A stretch of 64,000 bases of DNA, from NCBI GenBank assembly GCA_012934845.2, contig WNNJ02000285.1, positions 1 to 64,000 of the forward strand. The letters are read 5' to 3'. The position numbers and the translations under genes were made by a program. Source of the DNA: Pomphorhynchus laevis. Its lineage: Eukaryota > Acanthocephala > Palaeacanthocephala > Echinorhynchida > Pomphorhynchidae. The notes beneath the pieces are model-generated. The model was not told the origin of the DNA. It did not search any database and saw nothing but the letters and a program-made list of their open reading frames with translations. Position 1 is the first letter of the stretch. Each line of letters begins with the position of its first letter. Below, in pieces: positions 55,740-64,000 of the stretch.

Positions 55740-57960
55740 GTACAAACATGGTCCAACATGTTTGTCATCCTAGGTACACTGGAACTCGGCCTATTCTTGA
55801 CTTAGTTATACAAAAGTTATTGGTGATATTTCTAATATCTGCTATCATCCTCCAGTAGGCAACAGTGATCACTGTTTACTGTCATTGTATGTACCTTGCC
55901 ACGACGATTTGCCTTCACCCTTCACTCAGATCAAAAAAGAAATTGGGCTAAAGTTGATAATAAGCAACTTCAAACAGTATTTTCTACCGAAATCAACACG
56001 TCTCACTTTCTGTTCCATATAGTTACGAACACTTGTTAGCCGGTTAATTGCGAACGTTCAATGTTTTCACTCAATTGCAGCGACCCAAATCTGGTATCTC
56101 GCACCCTCTTTGGTTGGACTATCAGGTCCGTACAGCCTTGAAAGTTCGAAACAGATTAAGGCTTAGATCTAAAACAAATCCGTCTTTTCGTATTTAGTAA
56201 ACTGCTTCTCGGAATATTTGGAACGGGCTTAAATTAAAAAAGACAACCATTCGCGAACAACATCGCGATTTGCATTTTTCATAATCCGAAGATATTCTAG
56301 TCCTACATTCGTAGTTCCAAAAGCGTTCAGACGAGAATAACTTCCATTCACTAGTCGGATCGAGTTCTGACAGGAACCCCTTGTAACTCTACGGTAGAAT
56401 TTAATCAGTTGGTCTGGCAGGTGGTTCTTGTTTAAATCTGCGAGTGCGCGATAGAGATTGAAGTAGATATTTACAGTAACTTATTGGTGTTGAGGCAATT
56501 TGGCTTCGGGCCTGATGACATTGCACATTTTCTGGTTCGTGCTTTAGCTTGTTCTCTCTGTCAGTATCTAACTTCTGTGTTTCAACACAGCCTCAAACAT
56601 TCCTGGTTTCATGACATTTGGAAGTGTGCCATTGTAGTTCCGATACCCAAGAAGCATCCACCTGTTAGTTCGTCAGATTTTCGCTCTATTAGCCTTATTT
56701 GCCTGTTTTTCAAAATTATCAAAATACTAGTCTCGAAGCATATTCAACTTCATCTTAAGAAAAACAGTATTCTCTCGGACTCACAACACGGATTTATGCC
56801 GGGCCGTTCTTGTTTAACCAACTTAATAACAGCTCGTGAAAGATGGACGGACGTCTTGAGTTCTGGATATGTTATCGACGCTGTCTTTTTGGACTTTTCT
56901 AAGGTCATTGACCGTGTCCCTCATGACGGCATCGTATCATTGCTTGCTTACTATTGTTTCCATTTTCAGATCATTAAGTAAATTAAGAATTTCTTATCTT
57001 TGCGGTCATTCCAAGTAAGAGTTGGTGACGTTCTTTCAAATCGCTCTATAGTGCTTACCTCGATGTATACGTATATACACACTTCTTTTTGTCATTATTT
57101 CTTAATAACATGCTCCTGCGTGTCAAGAATCCTGTTTTAGCATACGCGGATGATTTAAAAATCTGGACTGTGTTCGTACTCCTACTGATTGTCAGTCACT
57201 ACGGGACTACCTGGACTGCCTTACTGAATAATGTGAAGATCTGGGCTCATGTTAAACGTTGATAAATATGTTTTGATGAAAATGGGGAAGAATACCTCGT
57301 CGTTCCAGTATCCCATTAGTAGTGCGTAATTAAATGAAGTTGAACATCATAAGGACTTAGGTGCAATAATTCATCGCTCTCTTCAGACACGATTGAATAA
57401 TGATCGCGCAAGGATAAAAGCAACTAGAGGATTTTACTACATCAAAAATACATTTCTCAGAATGTCACTCCAATGCTTGGTATCTTATTTTCTTCACTAG
57501 TCCGCCCTCATCTGGAGTACTACATCCCTGCATGCTTTCCTACCACTAAGCGAGAATTGCTTGACTATAAGTCGGTACTGAAAAGAAGTTTAAGGAAACG
57601 CTTTAGGGTTAAAACGTTCTACAGCATGCGGCTGTGTGCGCTAGGGATAAGTTCGATTCGTGGCAGATTTGTCTTCCTAGACTCATTCTGCCTTTAGGCG
57701 ATTGTAAACAAACTTGATGGCTTCCCCACAAAAATTCTTGGATTGAGAACTAAGGCATTACGCGTTTGCTCGAAAGGGCTGTATAAGAGGCACCATTCAC
57801 AATTTTGTGGAATGTGCTGCCTAAAAAGTCATCGCTGCTTCTTCGTTGAAGCACTTCAAACGAATGTGCCTAGAATGGATGGAGAATCGACACTCGCACT
57901 TCCACGGATATCTTGAATCATGCTAGTTCTACTGATCTTGATGCGGACAATTTAGTGATT
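55740..57960 (+). mobile_element. CR1-like LINE, older copy
   Basis: It lines up with ORF2 of the 49.3-54.1 kb copy. TACACTGGAACTCGGCC (a TPILDLV-type block) and GGCAACAGTGATCACTG (GNSDH) come first. Then come SDFRSISLICLFFKIIKILV, SQHGFMPGRSCLTNLITARE, AVFLDFSKVIDRVPHDGIVS (56484-56981), a motif C near 57140 and the C-terminus (57473-57697). It is broken by many stops and frame changes, so it is clearly older than the first copy. Confidence 0.8.
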
Positions 57961-58312
57961 ACCTTATATCAATTTATAAACTTTGTTTTATTGATCAGAC
58001 AAACCAGCTTATCAGCTAACGCCTTGTATGCAATAATAATCAAGATACCACATAACGACATTCATTCCATCCGATAGTCTTTATACTTCGAAGATATATT
58101 TATAATTCCACTAGGCCTCGATAAGCTTACAATCGATACGATTACACCAAATTAAATTTGAAAATAATTAAAATCTAAGATATTTAAGGTTTTAGAACTC
58201 AAAAGCAATATTTGGAAAAATTAAAAGATTAGTATTGAAAATTTAATTTATATCAGTATTATTACAGTGCAGAGTTTAAGCCACAACGGTTATTTACTCG
58301 ATCACAAATCAT
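57961..58312. other. AT-rich spacer / 3' flank
   Basis: It would hold the 3' untranslated region of the exon at 58313-58534. No clear AATAAA was identified. Confidence 0.35.
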
Positions 58313-58534
58313 TCATAAAGACAATAAAATTAAATTAAAAGTAAGGCGATACTCGAATACACGGGCTGCCACAATAATTAAGAAAATCCCTTCGAAAACT
58401 AGCCACAGGCAGTGCAACCATATCACAAAAAACAACGTTCCAAGCTCGTAATGCTCTGTGGGATTATCGAGAGGATACTTTACCCATGTCCACAATTCAT
58501 CATATGAAACAAGTGTCCCATGTTGCATCGTGTT
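58313..58534 (-). CDS. Terminal exon of a membrane protein, possibly EXPERA/EBP-like
   Basis: An acceptor (GATAACAAATAG) precedes NTMQHGTLVSYDELWTWVKY, then NPTEHYELGTLFFVIWLHCL, WLVFEGIFLIIVAARVFEYR and a stop at 58313. The layout QHG..LFFV....LWLV..GIFL..AA resembles the C-terminal end of emopamil-binding protein (FQHG..YFWFYFVFMNGLWLVLPGVL), a sterol isomerase of the ER membrane. The spacing differs, so this is a weak match. Two hydrophobic helices are clear. The first half of this exon is duplicated in inverted orientation near 61800-61885, and CR1 sequence lies directly upstream. Confidence 0.35.
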   Translation of the reverse strand, partial: NTMQHGTLVSYDELWTWVKYPLDNPTEHYELGTLFFVIWLHCLWLVFEGIFLIIVAARVFEYRLTFNLILLSL

Positions 58535-59640
58535 CTATTTGTTATCACATATTGTTGTGGATGCCAGTGAATTCCCTTCACCATAAAGTGCATGGCTAAC
58601 ATATCTAGGTACATTAACCTGCAACGGACACTATTAATATTCACCGCGAGTTGAGCAGCTTAGATTTAAAATTGCAGTGAATAATTTGCTACAACGTCGT
58701 GGAATACGTTCTAAACTGTAAACATCACCCTTGGTAATTGGAAAATTCGATTGGCTACTGTATTCTAAATGAGGACGTACTAGATATTTATATAATACGC
58801 CAATGCATGAAGGTGATAGGTACGAAATAACATTCTTAATAATATATAGTTATTACAGGAACAAAGAAGCAGATTAACAAATTTCAATAAATAACAAAGA
58901 ACAAAATTCTGCTTCTTTGTTTATGTAATAACTATATATTTGAGATGGAAGATTATGGGTTTAGCATTTATTATTCTTAATAATGTAAAGTTTTCTCTTA
59001 GCTTCAGCACATCTCTGATCAGTGTCAACTCTAATTCTCAATGTATGATCACAAATTATTCCCAAATCCCGAATACCTACAACTGTTTCGATCTCTTGTA
59101 ATCCCAGCATGTATGAAGATATGTGAAGACCTTCCAAATCGAATGTAAGCACATTTCTATACGTTAATCAATAACCCGGTCTAACAACTCCATTCATAAA
59201 TTTTATTAACTTCCATCTGAAATTTAACATTGTCAGCTAATGAGTCAATTTTGACCCATATTTTCAAATCATCAACGTACGCAAGATATCCACAATAAAT
59301 TTTATGCAACAAGGAGTCAACGAAAATTGTAAATAAGATAGGCCCCAATACTGTACCTTGGGGAACACCGGTATTCAAATCTCTAGGGTCAGATAGGCTT
59401 TCATCAATACGGACATAAAATTGAGGGTCACTGAGGAAATTGCTAACCCAACCAACAACACTGAGGTGAATTCCGTAAGAAATCAATACGTAGTTTAGTA
59501 GGGAATGAGGTACTCGATCAAATGCCCGGATGAAGTCAAAGAATATAACATATACACAGTGCCCAGTAGAGATCAAGTCTACCCAAGCCTCACGTGCACT
59601 CAAAAGATTTGATAGGCAAGATTTTGGGTTTAGCATTTTT
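58462..59640. repeat. Left arm of a 1.2-kb inverted duplication
   Basis: This arm is repeated as reverse complement at about 60720-61885. The two encode the same peptides (LQEIETVVGIRDLGIICDHT; SVVGWVSNFLSDPQFYVRID). Identity is very high over most of the length and lower at both ends. The arm holds part of the exon at 58313-58534, a CR1 fragment and a small MITE (58842-58940). Confidence 0.9.
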
Positions 59641-59823
59641 TATTCTTAATAATGTAAAGTTTCCTCTTAGCTTCAGCACATATCTAATCAGTGTCAACTC
59701 TAGTTCTCAATGTATGATCACAAATTATTCCCAAATCCCGAATACCTACAACTGTTTCGATCTCTTGTAACCCTAGCATATATGAAGATAAGTTAAGATC
59801 TTCTAAAGTGCATGTGAGCACAT
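58590..59823 (-). mobile_element. CR1-like LINE fragment, partly duplicated
   Basis: The minus strand carries SCLSNLLSAREAWVDLISTG, VIFFDFIRAFDRVPHSLLNY (motif A), LNTGVPQGTVLGPILFTIFV (motif B), AYVDDLKIW (motif C) and GIRDLGIICDHTLRI. A second copy of the 58961-59168 piece follows directly at about 59625-59823. The frames are broken. The family is related to, but distinct from, the copy at 49.3 kb. Confidence 0.8.
58842..58940. mobile_element. Small palindromic MITE
   Basis: The ends TATATAGTTATTACAGGAAC AAAGAAGCAGA and TCTGCTTCTTTGTTTATGTA ATAACTATATA are inverted copies around a 40-bp AT-rich centre. The element splits CR1 sequence and is also present in the other arm (about 61404-61502), so it was inserted before the inverted duplication. 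Confidence 0.75.
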
Positions 59824-59829
59824 TTTTAT

Positions 59830-60430
59830 GAGACGAAAAATCACGAGAAGGCGGAGTTGTATGCAGATGTGGATGGTGGGCCAGGAGAGTTGTGCAAGAT
59901 GTGTGGATGTGTGGTCGAAGTGACTGAGACTTATGAGCACTCGAACTGTGGAGTTGATGATGCGTTGTAGGGGTAGGATGATGGATTTTGGAGAATTTAC
60001 GAAAAGACTGAGGCAGTAATCGATTTTAGGGAAGTGAAGCGATTTAAGAAGAGATATCCTTGTACGGAAGTCGATAAGGGGGTGAATACGGCGGATGTCA
60101 TGGAAAATTAAGTTAGACGAGCGGACCTAGTCGCAGACGAAGTGGTTACAAAAAATGTGATCATCGAAATTTGAGCCTAAGAAAGTGAGATAATAAACTA
60201 CGTAAATGATTGATGAGGCAAAATATACAGAGGGGTGAGATATGTTAGGTTGACAGGGGAATATCCACATTATTTTGACTTGTCGGGGTTTAGAAAGAGA
60301 TAAAGATGTGAGAGACGTTTGTAGATAGAGTAAAGACAGTTGTAGGCAGAAATCCCGATATTGTGTATGCGATGGGCGGGTGCATGATCATTGATGAGGA
60401 TGTCATCGGCGTATTGAATAAAGTAGAAGT
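59830..60430 (-). mobile_element. L2-like LINE 3' fragment
   Basis: It matches 23340-23920 closely: GAAGGCGGAGTTGTATGCAG, GGCAGTAATCGATTTTAGGG and GATGTCATCGGCGTATTG. It lies in the centre of the inverted duplication, between the two CR1-bearing arms. Confidence 0.75.
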
Positions 60431-61830
60431 TTAGGATACTTGCTAGGTATCCCTTCCTTATATGCTGTTATTCCTGACGACATATGCCTGTTTATTCTGC
60501 GTGTATTAACTAATCATCTCGCGGGGCTACTATGTGATTTATTCTCAATGTCCTTAGATTCCTGTCCTGTTCCTAATACCTGCCGTTTAGCTACCATTGT
60601 TCTTAGTCTAACGAATCACGTAAACAAGATCTTAGAGCGAAATGTGCATAGTAGAATAATGTCCCATATTAAAACACGTGTAACCTTCTAAGTTCTTCAC
60701 AATATGATTTCCGAAAAAGCCGATCTTGTCTATCAAATTCTTTGTGTGCACGTGATGCTTGGGTAAAATTGATCTATACTGGGCACTGTGTAGACGTTAT
60801 ATTTTTTAACTTCATCCGAAAATTTGATCAAGTACCTCATTCCCTACTAAACTACGTATTGATTTCTTACGGAATTCACCTCAGTGTTGTTGGTTGGGTT
60901 AGCAATTTCCTCAGTGACCCTCAATTTTATGTCCGTATTGATGAAAGCCTATCTGACCCTAGAGATTTGAATACCGGTGTTCCCCAAGGTACAGTATTGG
61001 GGTCTATCTTATTTACAATTTTTGTTGACTCCTTGTTGCATAAAATTTATTGTGGATATCTTGCGTACGTTGATGATTTGAAAATATGGGTCAAAATTGA
61101 CTCATTAGCTGACAATGTTAAATTTCAGATGGAAGTTAATAAAATTTATGAATGGAGTTGTTAGACCGGGTTATTGATTAACGTATAGAAATGTGCTTAC
61201 ATTCGATTTGGAAGGTCTTCACATATCTTCATACATGCTGGGATTACAAGAGATCGAAACAGTTGTAGGTATTCGGGATTTGGGAATAATTTGTGATCAT
61301 ACATTGAGAATTAGAGTTGACACTGATCAGAGATGTGCTGAAGCTAAGAGAAAACTTTACATTATTAAGAATAATAAATGCTAAACCCATAATCTTCCAT
61401 CTCAAATATATAGTTATTACATAAACAAAGAAGCAGAATTTTGTTCTTTGTTATTTATTGAAATTTGTTAATCTGCTTCTTTGTTCCTGTAATAACTATA
61501 TATTATTAAGAATGTTATTTCGTACCTATCACCTTCATGCATTGGCGTATTATATAAATATCTAGTACGTCCTCATTTAGAATACAGTAGCCAATCGAAT
61601 TTTCCAATTACCAAGGGTGATGTTTACAGTTTAGAACGTATTCCACGACGTTGTAGCAAATTATTCACTGCAATTTTAAATCTAAGCTGCTCAACTCGCG
61701 GTGAATATTAATAGTGTCCGTTGCAGGTTAATGTACCTAGATATGTTAGCCATGCACTTTATGGTGAAGGGAATTCACTGGCATCCACAACAATATGTGA
61801 TAACAAATAGAACACGATGCAACATGGGAC
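60430..61830 (+). mobile_element. CR1-like LINE fragment in the right arm
   Basis: It starts with a block not present in the left arm (LGIPSLYAVIPDDICLFILR, NHVNKILERNVHSRI; 60440-60691), then continues with the arm-shared RT part (60742-61164), the 61193-61384 piece, the small MITE, and a C-terminal end (YKYLVRPHLEYSSQSNFPIT, INSVRCRLMYLDMLAMHFMV). Because it carries extra 5' sequence, the right arm may be the donor copy. Confidence 0.75.
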
Positions 61831-61885
61831 ACTTGTTTCATATGATGAATTGTGGACATGGGTCAAGTATCCTTTCTATTATCCC
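60720..61885. repeat. Right arm of the 1.2-kb inverted duplication
   Basis: It is the reverse complement of 58462-59640. It ends inside the copied host exon (AATTGTGGACATGGGTCAAG), after which unrelated L2-like sequence begins at about 61890. The exon copy is therefore truncated. Confidence 0.9.
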
Positions 61886-61889
61886 ATTA

Positions 61890-62200
61890 GGCGGAGGTGG
61901 GTGGCGGGCCAGGAGAGTTGGGCAAAATATGTGTATGTGTGATTGAAGCGACGGAGACGTAGGAGCATTCGAACGGCGGAGTTGATGATGCGTTGTAGGT
62001 TTATTATGATGGATTTTGAGAATTGTCGAAAAGGATGAGACAGTAATCGATTTTATAGAAGAGGATAGATGAAATAGGAGGCATACAATAACGGAAGTAA
62101 ATAAGTGTGCGAATACGGCGGATGTCACGGAGAATTAAGTTAGACGGTTAGACCTTTTTGCGGACGAAGTGTTTAACGGAAAGGTGATCATTGAAATGTC
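61890..62200 (-). mobile_element. L2-like LINE 3' fragment
   Basis: GTGGCGGGCCAGGAGAGTTG, GGAGCATTCGAACGGCGGAG and GGATGTCACGGAGAATTAAG match the other L2-like 3' ends in the window. It is a short broken piece. Confidence 0.7.
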
Positions 62201-62225
62201 ATTATTATAAATAAATGATGTGGTA

Positions 62226-62318
62226 TGCAAAGGGCATGTGTATAGCGATGCAAAGGGCATGTGTATAGCGATGCAAATGGCATGTGTGTAGCGATGCAAA
62301 GGGCTTGTGTATAGCGGT
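62226..62318. repeat. 23-bp tandem repeat, four copies
   Basis: Units of the form GCAAAGGGCATGTGTATAGC plus GAT repeat four times with one or two changes each. Confidence 0.9.
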
Positions 62319-62589
62319 TGCGCAAAATAATGGTAAGTCTGCATTTGGTTAAATTAGCACAGAAAGATTAGTGTGCATTTATTTTTTCTCTAAATTTAAT
62401 TTTTGTCGACAACCAACTTAAATTAGAAACTTACACGATCTTTTTGCTCGGCATCATGAGTATGATCCTCAAATACTTTAAGTCACTGATCGGTTTGCAT
62501 GTGATAGGATATGTAATGTAAACTTAGGAAGTATATTGTAAAATTAAAAGCTTCCTGTAATTCGTATCATGTATGTACGATTTAGAAAT
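62319..62589. other. Spacer without a recognised feature
   Basis: Nothing was recognised before the PLE 3' end. Confidence 0.35.
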
Positions 62590-64000
62590 AAGGTATAAAG
62601 ATATTATAACATCAAATCAGTTAACTGAGTCTACGTATTTAATATAATTATAAAATAAACAAAACATAGTGTGCTAAATCAAAATTTAATAATTAAATAT
62701 TAAAATAAATAATTGTTTTGAGATTTTTAATAATTTAAATCAAGTTAAAATAATTTAAATTTAAAATAAACGTCATTTTTATGAATTGACTAATAACAGA
62801 CGTTGTATCAGAATAAGAATTAGAGGTCATCAGGAGGAACTGCTATGCTATCAGGTTTCGGCCCATAACTCCTCTACCCAACATAGCAGCGGGGCCAAAT
62901 ACATGCTAATGATGTATTTCCTCTGAAATAACTATCTAGTATCTTATTCTAATGCAAAGTATATTATTTATTATCCATCCATAAAAATTTGCCACTTAAG
63001 AGTTTAAATTTATTCTTTATATTATTGTGTTGATATATATATTTTACTATTTTCTGCTTGATGTTATTTTTATAGTAACCTAGTTTAAAATATGTATCTA
63101 TTAAATTATTTAAATTATTTTGAAGAAAGCCAGTATCATTATATATTGTTGCAATTCTTAAAATTTTATTATTTTATGTATTATATTTTATAATATATGG
63201 TATGGATGAATGCTTATGCAAAAATATGTTTCTTGTAAATTTAAATGCCATCTATACGATATAAATTAATAGTAGTTTTAGTTAATGTTAATTTACTGTT
63301 CATATCAAAATATACACCTTCTTTATCATCAATATTGGTTTTGTTAAGAATAAGGCTTACTGGATAAATTTGTTCACTAAATGAATAAAAATTATTACAA
63401 TTATTGATGATATTATTATTAATAAATTAGATATTATTAATATATTTTAGTAATATAAAAGCGTTATAAGCGTTATAACATATATGTATATCCTTTTCCG
63501 TATATAAGATTAATTAATTTTACTAACGCTTCTTTAATATCTACTAAATCTAGATTTGTATAAAGCGTACTAAAATCGTATGTATTTATATTTTGAAAAT
63601 TTATTCCTTTTGTCTGTTCTAAAAATTCTCTTGTGAAATTCTATACTGAAATAGTGTTTATACCAGTATTAATTTTGATTACCTTACAATATTTTTTAAA
63701 GTGTGCTTTAATTGCTTTAAGTGTTTTATTCATATAGTCAGAAAGTGGTTTTAATGTACATTTAAACGCACTACATATGAACCTAGGTTTTATTGAATTT
63801 TTATGTAATTTTGGATTCCAATATAATATAGGTATAGTTTTATTATCTGATTCAACCTTTATACCCTTTTTATTCATTATAGAACAGTGACTTGTAATAA
63901 TTGTTTCTAAACCTAACTCACTACAGTCATATGTTGGATTTACATTTAAATCATTAGAATTAACCTCTTTCATTAGTATATCATAATAAAGCTTTTTGCA
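62590..64000 (-). mobile_element. Penelope-like element, second family, cut by the window edge
   Basis: The minus strand encodes TIPILYWNPKLHKNSIKPRF, then FKCTLKPLSDYMNKTLKAIK (63973-63641), the N-terminal RT blocks of a PLE. After a break comes a YDFSTLYTNLDLVDIKEALV block (about 63580-63520), RT motif A. Past several breaks it ends in the same 3' region and hairpin (AACATAGCAG/CTGCTATGTT) as the copy at 45690-46440. It continues beyond 64000. Confidence 0.75.

Noticed and set aside
62226-62318. 23-bp repeats considered as a CRISPR array
   Set aside because: There are no spacers between units. It is a plain tandem repeat in a eukaryotic context.

Overview
This is a eukaryotic, almost certainly invertebrate metazoan, nuclear window. 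It is very AT-rich, has a spliced multi-exon gene with GT..AG introns, and is dominated by retroelements of animal type: CR1-like and L2-like LINEs, an RTE-like LINE, several Penelope-like elements (PLEs) including one with a GIY-YIG endonuclease, one short-LTR Ty3/Gypsy element of the Mag kind, and several satellites. The element mix would suit a flatworm or another AT-rich invertebrate, but I cannot fix the taxon from sequence alone. No bacterial operon, CRISPR, tRNA or rRNA gene was seen.

Left third (about 1-22 kb): a minus-strand gene runs from about 21.6 kb down to about 3.8 kb. I could place ten well-supported exons and one tentative exon, and their splice phases agree throughout. Its N-terminal exons look like the Hook-type domain of NuMA, and the later exons are coiled coil. 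Its introns carry four copies of one foldback MITE (one holding a 197-bp satellite, one split by an RTE LINE fragment with a 17-bp target duplication), a 2.9-kb array of 121-bp repeats with higher-order structure, a 0.8-1.6-kb diverged inverted repeat, and a broken retrocopy of a DLGAP/HURP-family gene.

Middle (about 23-49 kb): antisense L2-like LINEs (one nearly full length with a 20-bp repeat at its 5' end), tandem PLE terminal repeats, a PLE (RT part and GIY-YIG part) split by a young, whole-looking Mag-type LTR element with identical 80-bp LTRs and an ATTAC target duplication, an 11-unit 360-bp satellite, a perfect 124-bp-arm palindrome, a broken ubiquilin retrocopy, and further PLE and LINE pieces.

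Right part (about 49-64 kb): a nearly full-length CR1-like LINE, an intact single-exon FolD-type methylenetetrahydrofolate dehydrogenase/cyclohydrolase gene on the minus strand, an older CR1 copy, a possible EXPERA/EBP-like terminal exon caught at the edge of a 1.2-kb inverted duplication of CR1 sequence, and a PLE running off the right edge.

The most unusual signal is a small RNA-like module seen in three different repeat families (the 360-bp satellite and two PLE-terminal families): helix strand a, then GAAAC, strand b, then CUGANGA, a', b'. Strands a/a' and b/b' are complementary in each family although their sequences differ. The core words are those of the hammerhead ribozyme, and the N of CUGANGA is U, C or A in different copies. 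The order matches a hammerhead with an open stem II plus a second, pseudoknot-like pairing, but I could not build a convincing stem I, so catalysis is unproven.
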